The notes under the pieces were generated by a model that saw nothing but the letters and a program-made list of their open reading frames with translations, had not been told where the DNA came from and ran no database searches. The position numbers and the translations under genes were made by a program. A stretch of 64,000 nucleotides of DNA from Diphasiastrum complanatum (lineage: Eukaryota > Streptophyta > Lycopodiopsida > Lycopodiales > Lycopodiaceae): contig CM055102.1 of the NCBI GenBank assembly GCA_029204225.1, forward strand, positions 5,263,520 through 5,327,519, read 5' to 3'. Positions 39,094-50,775 of this stretch are shown here, one piece after another. How positions within the stretch are numbered: the first letter of the stretch is position 1; each line of letters opens with the position of its first letter.

Positions 39094-40680
39094 TTAGGCT
39101 TTAATGACTTTTTTAATGTCTTGGAATTCGAGACATCTTCGAAGCTGATGATCTGCACCAAGCTTGTACAGAACATTGTTAATAATTGTATAAGGTGCTA
39201 CCTTATATTGAAAAACTGTCTTTTGCTCCAAATCATAACCATCTGGATATATCTGATCCTTGAGATAAGTAATGATATCAGAATATAGCGAATTTGTCGA
39301 TGAAATCTCGAATAAATGTTCGTCTGAAAAATCATCATTGATACGTTCTTCAATTTTTCCAGTGCTGAGTCGCAATAGATAATTAGCATTTGTATGATAC
39401 TTTCCTTGACGAAGCTCTACTTGATAAGTGAATTCTTGCAGAAGTAGAGCCCATCGAGCAATTCGTCTTGATAGATCTGGTTTATTTACAAGATACTTAA
39501 GAGCATAATGGTCCACATGAAAAATAAATACATATCCTAGCAAATAATGTCAAAATTTTTTAACAGTGAAAATCATGCCAAGTGCTTCCCTTTCTGTAGC
39601 CGAATATTTTTTTTCTGATGCATTGAGTTGTCAACTCGCATAGTAGATGGGATGATCCTTCTTCTGGTCGTCCTTCTGGCTTAAACATACGCCAGTAGCA
39701 AATGTATAAACATCCACATAACTGTGAAATAAAATAGCCCAGTTGGGTGGTCTCAGAATAGGAGCATTGATCAACCTTTGCTTAAGATCTTCAAATGCTT
39801 TCTGTTGTTCATTAGTCCACAAGTATTCCAATTGTTTCTTCAGTAGATGTGTAAGAGAGGTAGCAATAGAAGCATGATTTTGAATAAATCTTCCGTAATA
39901 GCCAACATGTCCTAAGAAAGCTCTTAGTTCACGCAAATTGGTTGGTATCAAGAAGTTCTTTATAAGCTCGACTTTATCTTTGTCGACTTCTATTCCTCTG
40001 TTAGATATTCTGTGTCCGAGCAATATTCCTTCTTTCATACCAAAAAAACATTTCTCTGGATGAAGAGATAAACAAGTATCTCAACACCGTTGCAATGTTA
40101 ATTTCAGCTTCTACAAGTGTGTCTTTATATCATTGTACACACATAAATCATCAATAAATATTTCGAGAAAAGTTCTCAAGAAAGTAGTGAAAATTAACAT
40201 CAAGATTCGCTGAAAAGTCGTTGGAGCGTTACAAAGACCAAAGGGCATTTTGTTGTAGGCATAAGTGCCCCAATCCGTCGTGAATGTGGCCTTTGAGCGA
40301 TCCTCCTTTCGCACTCCCACCTGATTATATCCAGAAAAGTTGTCACAAAAACTGTAACGCTCTTGACCAGCAACTTGATCTAGGATGGAATCAGTAAAAG
40401 GCAAAGGATGATGGTTCTTCCTGGTGGCAGCATTGAGTTTTCGAAAATCCTGGCACATTCGTATTTTGCCAGTCTTCTTCTTTGGGACGACAACAATGGG
40501 TGAAACCCATTCACTACTTAAGACGAGATAGATTATACCTGCCTTAAGGTGTTTGTTAAGTTTGTCCTTGACCATTGGAGAGTATTTAGGATTGAGACGA
40601 TATTGTCTCTGTCGAACAGGTACAGCATCTTCCTTCAGATCAATTCGGTGCTCTCCAAATTCTGCAAGTATACACTTCAA
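39094..40680 (-). pseudogene. gypsy RT-RNase H and connection (D)
   Basis: RT: GIIYLVLSSEWVSPIVVVPK, CQDFRKLNAATRKNHHPLPF, DQVAGQERYSFCD, MPFGLCNAPTTFQR and the catalytic FIDDL. A stop near 40111 is followed by EGILLGHRISNRGIEVDKDK and RAFLGHVGYYGRFI. RNase H: SYVDVYTFATGVCLSQKDD, stop at 39631, SATEREALGMIF, then HYLLGYVFIFHVDH and the connection domain to 39094. RT catalytic residues are intact but four stops or frameshifts interrupt it. Confidence 0.85.
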
Positions 40681-40718
40681 ATCGTCAAGCGACTAAGCAA
40701 AAACATCTTGATACTCCT

Positions 40719-42755
40719 TTAATAGTTCAAGGAATTCAGCCAAATCAGATTCTCCAAGTGAAATCTGCCAGGTGCAAGTTCAATCAGTTCAGTAGAATCT
40801 GGTAAGATGATACCTTCAGTCATACTGGCCTTGGTATGGCCATGAATTTCGCGCATGGTTGACTCCATAGATGTTTTCTTGTCGTCAATCTGGTTCTTGT
40901 TACCAAATTCGTGTTCAAATTCGTCACTCAAATCGTCAGACTCTTTTGAGTTTGTGTCTGCAACGTTAATTTCGTTATACAAAACATCAGCTTCATCATT
41001 GCAGACATCGAAGAATTCTTCGTCATCAGCATTCTCATAACTTTCAAAGTATTGCATTTCAATATCAGATTTATAGGAAAAAATATTCAAGGCATACGAA
41101 GATTCTTCTGATGTAAAACTGGTGTCGGACAAAGGAGTTTTACCTTCATATTTGTCATGACTCCAGGTTATGATTTGTTCAGCTGGCTTACCTCGGTTAT
41201 TGGTCTCACCAATCTGAAATTTTAGCTCTCTGGATTTCCAATGTACACTAACATCTGATTGATAAAGCCAAGGTCGTCCAATCAGCACAGAATAGGATGA
41301 CAAACCGAGTGGTTTGATAACAATGAAATTCATGGTGAATGGCTTGGCTTGAATATAAACAGTGACATCCTTCAGCTCACCAACAGGTTTTCGTCATGTC
41401 GAATTAGCTAACTTGATGTTTCGCTGTGTTGGTTGAATGTTAGTCAGCCCCAGAGCATAAGCTGTGTCTTCTGTTATTATATTTACACTGGAACCAGAGT
41501 CAATTGGCACTTTTTCGATCAGGCATCCTGCAATAATTACATCAATTTCAGGTCCCCAAAATCACCTAAATCAATGGACAAAATACCAGCATCTAGCAGA
41601 GAAATTTTCTTCTTCTTCTTAGGCACAAGAAGGCCTTTTAGCTGCTTTCTGTAATAAGTGAGACCTGCCAACAGCTGTTCAAAAGTAATGTTTAGTCGAA
41701 GAGATTCGATATCAGTTACGATGTCATATTCTTTTGTCTTTGATTTTGAGATTGGTTTATCAATAACAGCACTAGACAATTTCGTCTTCGCGATTTCTTC
41801 ATCTACTTCCTCGAAAGCAACCACCTTCTCTGCAGGAGCAATCTTTAGTTCAGCGTTGATGATTTCCTTTGCTTCTGTCGAGATATCTTTTGCAAATAAC
41901 TTCGCAGCATCACGGTCATTATCAGGGTCGTCCTTGAGATCTTCTTTAGTTGTGGATTTGTTCGTCATCTTGCTAGAAGATTTTGTCTTTGCGGATTTTT
42001 AGCGCTTTGTCGTTCGAGGAGCTTTTGCTTCTCGTGGTGACTTTAAAAATCTTTTCCACGTCACTTGGCCAGAATTGATCTTTAGTCTTTGCCAATTTTC
42101 CTTTAATAACGTCAATTCTCTGTACAACAGCATATGTTGCAGCTTTTGCTTTCGTGTCTGCAGCAGCTGGTGTTGCTACATACTGATATTTGGGTCGCAG
42201 CTTTTGCGGCTGAGGGCAATCAGGATACTTGTGACCAGGTTCTCTGCAATTCGAACATAATGGTACATAACCAATTGGCTTCCGTGGTTGAGGACAGTCA
42301 GGAGAAAAATGTTCCGGCTCTCCACAGTTGTAGCAGTTGCCCGAAACTGGTTCATTCGAAGTTTGAGACTTTGCTGGTCCAACAAATTCAGGGGGATTAT
42401 GTCTTCTTGGTGCGAATTTGGGTCTACCCTGCTGGGCTGATGCTGCAGTACCCTGTACATAGTTAGTAGTTGCATCATTTTGAAAAATAAAAAGTACCTT
42501 CTGGGCAGGATCTTCAATGTATTTGACATTAACAGAAGTGCAGTTTTTCTTGGTGTGTCTAGATGTTCCACATTTTATACACCACAAACCTGAGTTAGAA
42601 AAAGACGCCTTTGGTCTTTTATCTGCAACTTCTGAGATCTGCACTTTCAAGTCATTAAATTTTTTATTAAGGTCATCCATATTACGTTTCCAAAGCTTTT
42701 CCAAAGTCCTTTTGTTTAGTTCGTCATTTATTCTTTTTCTCTCCTTTGTCAGCAT
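40719..42755 (-). pseudogene. gypsy nucleocapsid and protease region (D)
   Basis: 42755-41973: three CCHC knuckles (CIKCGTSRHTKKNC, CYNCGEPEHFSPDC, CSNCREPGHKYPDC) in a basic, Pro-rich protein. 41968-41537: charged linker. About 41410-41520: protease VPIDSGSSVNIITEDTAYAL with catalytic DSG, reached through a frameshift after IDLGDFG. Then VIKPLGLSSYSVLIGRPWL and an acidic linker to 40719. Three knuckles instead of one or two is notable. Confidence 0.8.
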
Positions 42756-42802
42756 CTAATTCCAATGAATTGCTACTTTTAGATTTCGAGCTTGAAGAAC
42801 TA

Positions 42803-43542
42803 CTAATCAGAATCTGAATCATCATCGTTGTCACTGAAATCAGTCTTAGACTTTTGAGATTTCTTCGTTGATCGTCGCTTTTGTGCTAATTTCGAAGTCT
42901 CAAAATTTTCTACACTAGCTATAATAGTTGCTAAGGAGTTCATGTCCCCTTGTCTGCAGTATCGATCAATCTTTGGTGGTAGACCAGCCAAAAACCATTC
43001 GATTTGCATATCCATGGGATATACACCGGTTAGTTTTTCTATGAGGTTTTTAACCTTATGTGTATATTTGCGAAGAGATTCTTTACTCTTCTTCTGAACA
43101 TTGTTCAGTCATCCAAGAAATCTAGATTTGTAACCTCTCTCTCTAAACTGGTTCAGAAATGCATCTTTCAACAGGTACCAGGTTCCTACACGGCCTGGTT
43201 CTACTGACTATACCAGATACGCGTCTGCTTTCTTAGCAGACCAGGGAAAATTCGTAGTTTGTCTATGTCAGTTCCCTCGTTATTCACATTGGCTATTGAC
43301 TCAAATTGTGAGACATAGCTATCTGCATCATCAGAGCTAGTCCCTTTAAAATAATTATATTTAATTTTAGAGATAGAAGTGAAACGTGCAGCAGGACCCT
43401 CCATACCGAAGCTAATTAGGAGTTCAAGTAATTGAGTAGTGATTTCGTCTAGATTTCTACGACTAGTACTTTCACTCTGTCTTTGTAAAAACTCCTCTCT
43501 AAGCTTTCGATATCTTTCTAATCTTGATTCTCTATCTGACAT
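42803..43542 (-). pseudogene. gypsy gag (D)
   Basis: ATG at 43542: RESRLERYRKLREEFLQRQ, then ISKIKYNYFKGTSSDDADSY and RKQTRIWYSQ, stop at 43201. In the shifted frame PGRVGTWYLLKDAFLNQFRE and, after another stop, LRKYTHKVKNLIEKLTGVYP and IEWFLAGLPPK, the Retrotrans_gag core. Acidic tail FSDNDDDSDSD. One frameshift and two stops. Confidence 0.8.
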
Positions 43543-43593
43543 ACATTAGAGATGAAAATGGATTTTCAGATTTCTTATAACTTTTCTAAACTA

Positions 43594-43611
43594 TCCATGG
43601 CAATGGCACCA
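43594..43611 (-). other. primer-binding site, gypsy D
   Basis: Minus strand TGGTGCCATTGCCATGGA, similar to the tRNA-Asp-complementary site of gypsy A, 5 bases from the LTR end. Confidence 0.75.
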
Positions 43612-43616
43612 AAAAT

Positions 43617-44886
43617 TGGTATATGTCGTGCTATACCAACAGGTTTAATATAGATTTTGTAGTGAAAAGTATCGTTCCCACAGAGGATATCATTAGAAAG
43701 TTATGTTTTTAGTGTAATTATAGCATGTGGTTTCGAATGTTATTCTGGTTGTCGACAGACATTAAAAAGTAACCAGTATTACTTATATTTGGAATGGGTA
43801 ATGTTAATGAATTCAGAACAACAATCTGGCCTCTATCGAATTGAAGGAAGCGCATTTTACAAATGAAATGTTATCAGAGTAGTACAATAGACTACACTCT
43901 GGCTGACTAAGGTGTCAACAGAGAATCGGGAATTGTTTGATGTATTCGCGACTGCGCAGACAATTAATTAATCAAATTCGTGAAGTATTTGTTCCTAGAC
44001 AATAGTCTTCAACAACTAAAGCCCAACTTAATGGTTAAAGAGCACGAATGGTTTTAGAGCACGTTAGAAACTTATGTCAATGCCAATCAGGAAAATAGAT
44101 CAGAGACTCAATTCTTTAGACAGAGACTGCCATCTCATTCGTATACATGTAACTTAATTCAATGATTGTGCTAGACTGCACAAAGATAGTCATTATTCGA
44201 GTGTCGAAAAGAAAGTATTCACGACAGACGAATAAGATGACTTTAAGATAGTTCTTTAGAGCATGCTTTACAGAAACACAGCAAACGATTATAATGCACT
44301 AGAGCGTCTGTCGGATCAGAGAGTAATTCATTAAATGCATTAGAGATTGTTAGCAGACTCAAGATCACTCACACTCAACAGTGCGGAGAACAGAGATAAG
44401 GGAAAATAACTCACAGAACTCTATTCACTTCTTCAATCTCTTACATAAGCATAAACTCTTCTCTCTCGATGATTGAGACTGAAGTGTGAGATCAATATAT
44501 GTTCTACGGGATGAACAAACACACCTCTTAAACAATAGGTGCGTCGCTCCCGCGAAAGGGTCTATTTAAGAATTAAACTGAAAATACGTTCAACTATACC
44601 ATAAGAGGTATACTTAACTATGAGTTAAAATTACTCTAGTTTAACATGTCTTTTCATAACTAATCATTTTGTATGGACAACCTAGTTAAGGGTTATCCAA
44701 GGCAATGTCTTTTCCTATTAAAGGTCTAGCCCTTAATTTATAAGGCAAGTATCTAGGAGATATATTCTCGAAAAATGACTTAGGCCTCTTCATGATTTAT
44801 ACTTAACCAGCTCATATCTTCATTTTTGAGTATATTATGCCATATTCATGTTGATATTCAATTTTTGACATTTGCATGGCATCACA
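43617..44886 (-). repeat. 5' LTR of gypsy D
   Basis: 1270 bp from TGGTATATGTCG to GCATCACA in plus sense. Same family as 13361-14619 but clearly more diverged from it than the A and B copies are from each other. Confidence 0.9.
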
Positions 44887-45649
44887 TTACTCATGATGAA
44901 GATGGTTTGGATGTTTAAAACTCAAATGATGATGATTTTGTGATGTCTTCATGTATGCTTGCTAATAATGGAGATATAGATCCATGGTGGATTGATAGTG
45001 GTGCAAGCTCACACATGACTTTTCACAAAGAGTGCTTCACTTCTTTGTTGGCATATGGAGATGACAAGAAGGTGATCTACATGGCCAATGATGGTAAGTG
45101 TGCAATCAAAGGGATTGGCACAATTCCTATTTCTCTCTCTACAAATAGGAATGATCATTTTAAGGATTTTTTTTCATACCTTCCATTACCAAGAATTTAC
45201 TTAGTGTGAGTCAATTACTAAGTAAAGGTTTCAAAGTTGAGTTTGATGGAGATGCTTGCATGATCAAAGGAAAGGATGTCTTGATTGCAAAAGGTAAAAG
45301 ACAAGGGAAGTTGTTCAAACTAGATGCTTGTGTTATTGCTAAAAAAGTTGGATGTATGACAAGTGAGAAAATACCTATTCAAGAGGTTTGGCATAAAAGG
45401 ATGGGGCACGGTCACCTCAACTTCAAGTCATTGGAGGTAATGGCTAAGAAGCAAGTTGTGATTGGTCTTCCAAGATACTTAACTAGCATCAATCATGTTT
45501 GTGAGTCTTGTGCTTCGTCAAAGTCACATAGACTACCTTATCCTAGATCTACATCTAGATTTACAAAGCCTTTTCAAGTTGTACATTCAGATATTCATGG
45601 AATTACTATAATTAGCAATAGTGGAGCCAAGATGTATGTAACTTCCATT
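44887..45649 (+). pseudogene. copia gag end, protease, pre-integrase (Copia-A2 plus)
   Basis: Resumes in the linker after the zinc knuckle (DEDGLDV, then stop), protease WWIDSGASSHMTFHKECF, GIGTIPISLSTNRN, a frameshift near 45170, LLSKGFKVEFDGDACMIKGK, VWHKRMGH with a 2-residue GH duplication, CESCASSKSHRLPYPRS, and integrase VHSDIHGITII. Interrupted by the CACTA element after MYVTSI. Confidence 0.85.
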
Positions 45650-46199
45650 CACTACAATAATTGTCGCGATTTCCTACAGGATTTCCGACGTGAAATCGTG
45701 TTTTAATTTTTTTTTGAATCGACGCGGGGGTCGTAAAATGCGTCGCTGTAAGGTCGTCGGAATCCGTCGCATTTAAAATGAGTCGGAATCTGATGCCAAA
45801 CCCAAAATCGGAAATCGGCCAGAAAAAACATTATTCGAAGAACATGCCATTTGGACGTCGAAAAAAAAAAAACCTGAAAAAAAAAATTTCTTTTTTTTTT
45901 CTGCCACGTGGACGTCGGAATCTGACGTCCACATGGTCGAGCTGTCGTAATCCAACGTCCACGTGAAAAAAAAAAAACTTTAAAAAAAATTCACTTTTTT
46001 TTTTTCTGCCACGTGGACGTCAGACCGTGAAAAAAAAATTTCCCTTTTTTTTTTCCACGTGGACATCGGATTTCAACAAAAAAAAATTCCATTTTTTTTG
46101 TTTTGCCACATGGTTGTCGGAATCCAAAACTTTTATTTTTTTTCAAATCTGATGGATTTTAAATGTGTCGGGATTTCAACACTTGCTAAAAAATAGAAA

Positions 46200-47780
46200 A
46201 AAGCTAAAATCATGATACAAATTCTTACTTCAGTGTGGAGAATATGACAAGAATTGCAAATATACTATGTATGACATATAGTACTACATAGCAATTAACC
46301 TCTTACAATCGTTTCAAACATGCAGAATGAATATTTAGATCAACTATGATTCACAATATTAATCAAGTCACTAATACACTACGAACCCATTCGTTAACTG
46401 GTATGGAAACTAGCATAATTGCAACCAAACATACAGGAATTCGACGTGCATACAAAAAATAAAATTATGGAAAATGACATAGATGAAACGAACTGAAAAT
46501 AGATAAAGCCATACCTATTTTTGAGTGCATATGCATGTAGCCAAAAAGCAAAGACGTGCTAGTCATGAAGGCTTCAATTGATTCTACTATGTTTGACACT
46601 TTGCTTCTGTCCTTTGCTAAGACAGAACTGCTCTCAACTAGAACAGCCATGAGGGCTCTCATTGACAATAAATTAGTGAGTTCTCAATGGTTGTTGATAG
46701 ATCAGCTTTAGACAATAGTTGCAAGTTCCCTTTTCATGGTTGTGAAGGCTCAGTTAGCTGAGTCTCTGATCTGAAAACTAGCTTAGTGATGGCTTTCCAT
46801 CATATCTAATACTCATAGGCATAGTGAAGGCTTGCAAAGTAGTAGCAGCGATGGTCAGATGTATTATAGAGGTAGTGATGCTAATAATCACATCTCTCAA
46901 CTCTCTTTTGAAAATCAGCAATAATCCTTCAGTATTTTGAAAGTAAACGTTCAATTCCTCAACGGCTATAATGTGATTGGATGATAAAATGGCTCACTCA
47001 TCTAGCAATGATGGTAGGCCAGCTCTCCAAATATCTTGCAAGGAAAACTAGGTTCTAACTCACAAAGCAGAGATAATTAAGCACCCCATAGCCAAGATAT
47101 CTCAAGCTTCCAATGAAGATAGTGAGTCAATGGCACTCTTCAAAGTTCATTTTGAGTTCTGATTTTCAACAGAAATGCCATCGTACCGAACATTGTTCAC
47201 TAGCTTTCTCTAGCTGATATCTCATTTTACATGTATCAAGCAGCGATGAATTACCCTCTATGGCTCGATAGGGAGTAGCAACAAGATAGCCATACTGGAT
47301 CAATCAGTGAGAAAAAGTGGTAGCTCTACATCTTTGATGGTGGAGCTGGTTATGATCTTCATTCAAACCTCAAGAGCTCTCAGTCGCTCTCAGTCTCACA
47401 CTATTTCACAAAGAGCATAACATTAAATTTAAATCCTAAAATTTACAAAGAACATAATATTAAATCAAACTCTTTTATCTATATTTTCTTGCTCTCTCTC
47501 ATGTCTCTCACACACATCCTTCTCTTTCTCTCTCATTCGCTCATAATCATCAATCACTTAGACACATATTTGTGTTTAACTACACAAAATATACAATACA
47601 AGGAAGATAGCGTACAAGAAAAAGTTACAAAGAAATCTTAGTTGCACATAACAAAACAAAAGAATCGTATTTGGAATGAGACAAATGGAATTGATAGAGT
47701 TGAGAAGAAGTGCCAAAAGCCGATCTCCAACAATCTCTTGCAAGAATAAAAAATAAGAAAACCCTAAAGAAATGACACGG
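46200..47780. other. CACTA internal region, no gene
   Basis: AT-rich filler without transposase motifs. The longest frames are short and featureless. A CT-rich stretch (CTCTCTCTCATG-like) lies near 47490-47540. Confidence 0.6.
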
Positions 47781-47941
47781 CTTTGAGAATTCGGTCACGG
47801 ACGTCGGATTTTGACATATGTATTATCCGTCGGAATCCGACGTCCTCTTTGTGCTTTTTTTTTATGCACGGACATTTTTATTGGTCGTCGAAATCCAACG
47901 TTCATAAAAAAAAAAAATTCTGGAAATTTTTTTTTTCTGAC

Positions 47942-47944
<3 letters not shown>

Positions 47945-47997
<53 letters not shown>
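47945..47997. repeat. (TA)n microsatellite
   Basis: About 26 TA units, inside the right subterminal region of the CACTA element. Tyr-Ile reading frames through it are artefacts. Confidence 0.95.
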
Positions 47998-48000
<3 letters not shown>

Positions 48001-48101
48001 GTCGGATTTTGACATATTATTATGTCGGATTCCAACGGATTATAAAAAAATTTTGACTTCGTCGAAACCTTGTGTCGAAAATCACGCATTTTGTTGTTGT
48101 G

Positions 48102-49255
48102 ATTGATGATTTTATTAGATTTTGTTGGATCTATCTACTAAAGAGCAAGATGAAGTGTATGATGTCTTTGTGATGTTCAAGAATGCAAGGGAGGACCAAT
48201 TTTCTACAAAGATCAAATGCTTGAGGAGTGACAATGGTGGTGAGTATATCTCAACCAAGTTCAAGGCTTTTTGTGATGAACATGGGATCGAGAGGGAGTA
48301 CACAACTCCAATGACACCACAATAAAATGGAGTGGCCGAGAGGAAGAATAGAACTTTATGTGAAAGTGCCAAAGCCATGAGGTTAGGTGCTAATATTCTA
48401 AAACCATTTTGATATCAAGCTTTGTTGTGTGCTAACTTTCTATGCAATAGGTGGACGAGTGCTATATTGGATGGAAGAGCACCTTTTGAGATGATATTCA
48501 AGAGGAGGCCGAGTGTCAACTTTCTTAAAACTTTTGGATGTACTTGCTATATCAATATAACTCTTGATGAGAGGACAAAGGATGATCCATCTTCAAGAAA
48601 AGGTATATTTGTTGGATATAGTGAGGTGAGTAAAGCCTACAAGGTTTACATTCCTACTACTAACAACGGTGATTGTTGGTAGAGATGTCATTTTTTATGA
48701 GAAAAATATTGCAACAATGTCTTCAAATAATGATGTTGTGGATGGATCTAACATTCTTGATGGTGATGTGATGGGTCCTACTTTAGATGGTGATGATGAA
48801 GGACCTTCATCAAGTCAAAAGCCAAGGAGGAAATCAAGGGAAAGACAAATGTCTTCAATGCTCACATATGATGAGAAAGGTAAGCAAGTTGTTGGAGGTA
48901 TGCACTTTGCTTTCCTAACCTCTTTTGATGACCCTACTTATGTAGATGAAGCAAGGAACAAAGATGAGTGGATCCAAGCAATGGATCTTGAGTATCAAGC
49001 TCTTATGAAGAATGAAACATGGAGATTGGTGGAGTTACCTAAGGACAAGAAAGCTATTGGATGTAAATGGATCTTCAAGGTGAAGACAAACCAAGATGGA
49101 TCTATCAATAAGCATAAGGCAAGGTTGGTGGCAAAAGGATATGCTCAAGAACATGGTATTGACTATGATGAAACCTTTGCACCCATGGCAAAGATGGTAA
49201 GCATTCGGGTCATCATCTCTCTTGCTACTCTTTATGGATGGGATCCATGGAAATT
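48102..49255 (+). pseudogene. copia integrase rest and early RT (Copia-A2 plus)
   Basis: IDDFIRFCWIYLL, LRSDNGGEYIST, PQ-stop-NGVAERKNRT (catalytic Glu present), CTCYINITLDERTKDDPSS, GYSEVSKAYKVYI, frameshift at 48680, VGRDVIFYEKN, linker SSSQKPRRKSRER, then RT MKNETWRLVELPKDKKAIG, KARLVAKGYAQEHGIDYDET and TLYGWDPW, where it is cut by the Copia-E LTR. It retains the RT that the sister copy at 368-4638 has lost. Confidence 0.88.
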
Positions 49256-49269
49256 TGAGTATTACAAAT

Positions 49270-49998
49270 TGTGAAGATTAGTAAAATATTATCTTCCTAT
49301 CTCGATTTTTGGGCCATGTCCATGGTCATTTCCATTGTAATCTATGTTGTACATAAAAGGTATATGAATTGAGCACATAACCTTCTAGAATAGGTCGAGT
49401 TAAGTTAGGTAGATTCAAATTTGATGACATGCAAAAGTTTAGATAGCATGCAATGTCTTTCTGTATGCATGCAAGCCACATGCAATTAGTGCATGCAACA
49501 TGCAAAGTGGTTTCTATGATCTACACATCTCTAGGCAGTATTATGAGTTGACATGCAGTACATGCAATATCCATGCATGCAGTTACACATGTGGATCTCT
49601 AGTAGGTGAGTTAGCTCAGTTAAGTGGACTTTCCATGCAACTCCACTGTAGGAATTCGAGTCTCTCTCATGTAGGGAAATCTTGGCATGTTTTGCCATAT
49701 TGTGAATAATGAGATTTTGGTGTTTTGGACTCATTCTCTCTCTACACGAGTTTTCTATCATTGATTTTCTCTCTCTACTCGAGAGCAGCCTGTTTTTCCC
49801 ATAATGAGCACTTAGGATTATTTCTGACATTCATTCCTCATAGTGAGAAGTTAGTTTTTTCAGTCAAATGTATGCCATTGTGCTCTTGCCTTAGATTTTT
49901 CAAGTATACTGTTCATTGATCAATCTTGTGCAATCACAACACCTTAGTAAGATCCTGTAACATGTGTGGTGAAGTTCACATGTGCTAAAAACTTCACA
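49270..49998 (+). repeat. 5' LTR of Copia-E
   Basis: 729 bp with inverted ends TGTGAAG/CTTCACA. Contains ten CATGCA motifs between 49438 and 49582 and ACATGTG-type motifs near both 49580 and 49960. CT-rich tract at 49730-49790. Confidence 0.85.
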
Positions 49999-50538
49999 TG
50001 GTATCAAAGCTTCATGCTTTGAAGAGGTGAGGGTGTATACATCAGAACAACAATGCTTTTGCTTGCAGGAACTCAGATTTGGGAGAGGAATCCAAACTCG
50101 TTAAGAAACAAGCCATTTTTGGATCATAAGTGGATTAAAACAAGCTTGATCTGCTCCAGCGGAGCTCTGTATGGACAGAGAGCTCACATCAACCCTCATT
50201 AATGAGTGCTACTTCTCAAGGATTGATCCAAATTTGATGTTCTATATCTTGTTGGATAGGTATTGAAGAGTAGAATGTGTTGCTTGAGTTTCTAAATCAA
50301 TTTGATTTGTTTTTAGAAGAGTTTTAGGCAATCAGAGAGTTAGAAAGAGTACTCAACTCATGGGATATGCCAAAGTGAGCACAAATTAGTCTTTTTCACC
50401 AATTTTAGCAATTTTCATTGTCAATCAAGTAGAATTGGATAGAAGTGAGTATTATGAGGTCTTAGAATTTTCATTTCACACAAATTATTGTGTTTGAGTT
50501 GAAAGTAAGTTCCTAGAGAGTTTTTCAGTTCTTTGAAA
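49999..50538 (+). mobile_element. Copia-E primer site and leader
   Basis: TGGTATCAAAGC (49999-50010), a variant initiator-Met site, adjoins the LTR. The following 530 bp of leader is non-coding and is cut by the LTR of Copia-B near 50539. No Copia-E coding sequence is present. Confidence 0.75.
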
Positions 50539-50775
50539 AGTCAATTTTCAGAGAAAAAGGACAAATATTGATTGTACTATCAATCATTAAGAGTTATTGA
50601 TTGCTTAATCAAAAGATCTATCAAGTTCTAAAAGTTAGATCTTGATCTAGATGCTTTACACTATGATTTAAGCAAGATCAATGGATCAAATGATCAAACA
50701 CATGGATGGGCAGCCTCACATGTGTGGAGGACAGTACCTATACGGCTTGTTTACAGAGAGTAAAGTACATTAACT
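50539..50775 (-). repeat. 3' LTR piece of Copia-B
   Basis: First ~150 bp match 55670-55810 closely (GAGAAAAAGGACAAATATTG and following). Its TG end has mutated (AGTCA for TGTCA). The remainder has an ACATGTGTGG motif at about 50714. The joint with RNase H at 50776 lacks the polypurine tract. Confidence 0.7.

Larger units (their letters stand above)
37150..44886 (-). mobile_element. gypsy D, nearly full length but 3'-truncated
   Basis: Minus-strand Ty3/gypsy element inserted in Copia-A2. Order: 5' LTR 43617-44886, primer site, gag with three zinc knuckles, protease, RT, RNase H, integrase, HSE-rich promoter-like region, and the first 31 codons of ORF3, where it stops against copia gag. The ORF3 body and 3' LTR are missing. 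Domain order RT-RNase H-integrase, the primer site and motifs such as FTDSILDQVAG place it near the plant Tat/Athila branch. Confidence 0.9.
45650..48101. mobile_element. non-autonomous CACTA (En/Spm-like) DNA transposon
   Basis: 2452 bp with ends CACTACAATAATT and (right end, inverted) CACAACAACAAAA, flanked by the 3-bp target duplication ATT at 45647-45649 and 48102-48104. Excision restores the copia integrase frame (VTSI/IDDFIRFCW). Subterminal regions hold many GTCGGAATCCGAC-like and CCACGTGGACGTC motifs within about 500 bp of the left and 300 bp of the right end, typical of CACTA transposase-binding regions. No transposase frame is seen in 46200-47780. Confidence 0.88.
35880..49255 (+). 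mobile_element. Ty1/copia element Copia-A2 (plus), nested and truncated
   Basis: Reconstructed from three blocks: LTR, primer site, leader and gag N-part (35880-37150); gag end, protease and integrase start (44887-45649); integrase rest to early RT (48102-49255). Block 1 and 2 are separated by gypsy D with loss of about 110 gag codons. Block 2 and 3 join exactly when the CACTA element is removed. It ends in RT at an LTR of Copia-E. Same family as 368-4638 but with genuine RT sequence after the MKNET motif. Confidence 0.85.

Noticed and set aside
47783-48106. Frames with Tyr-Ile repeats
   Set aside because: Translation of the (TA)n run inside the CACTA element.
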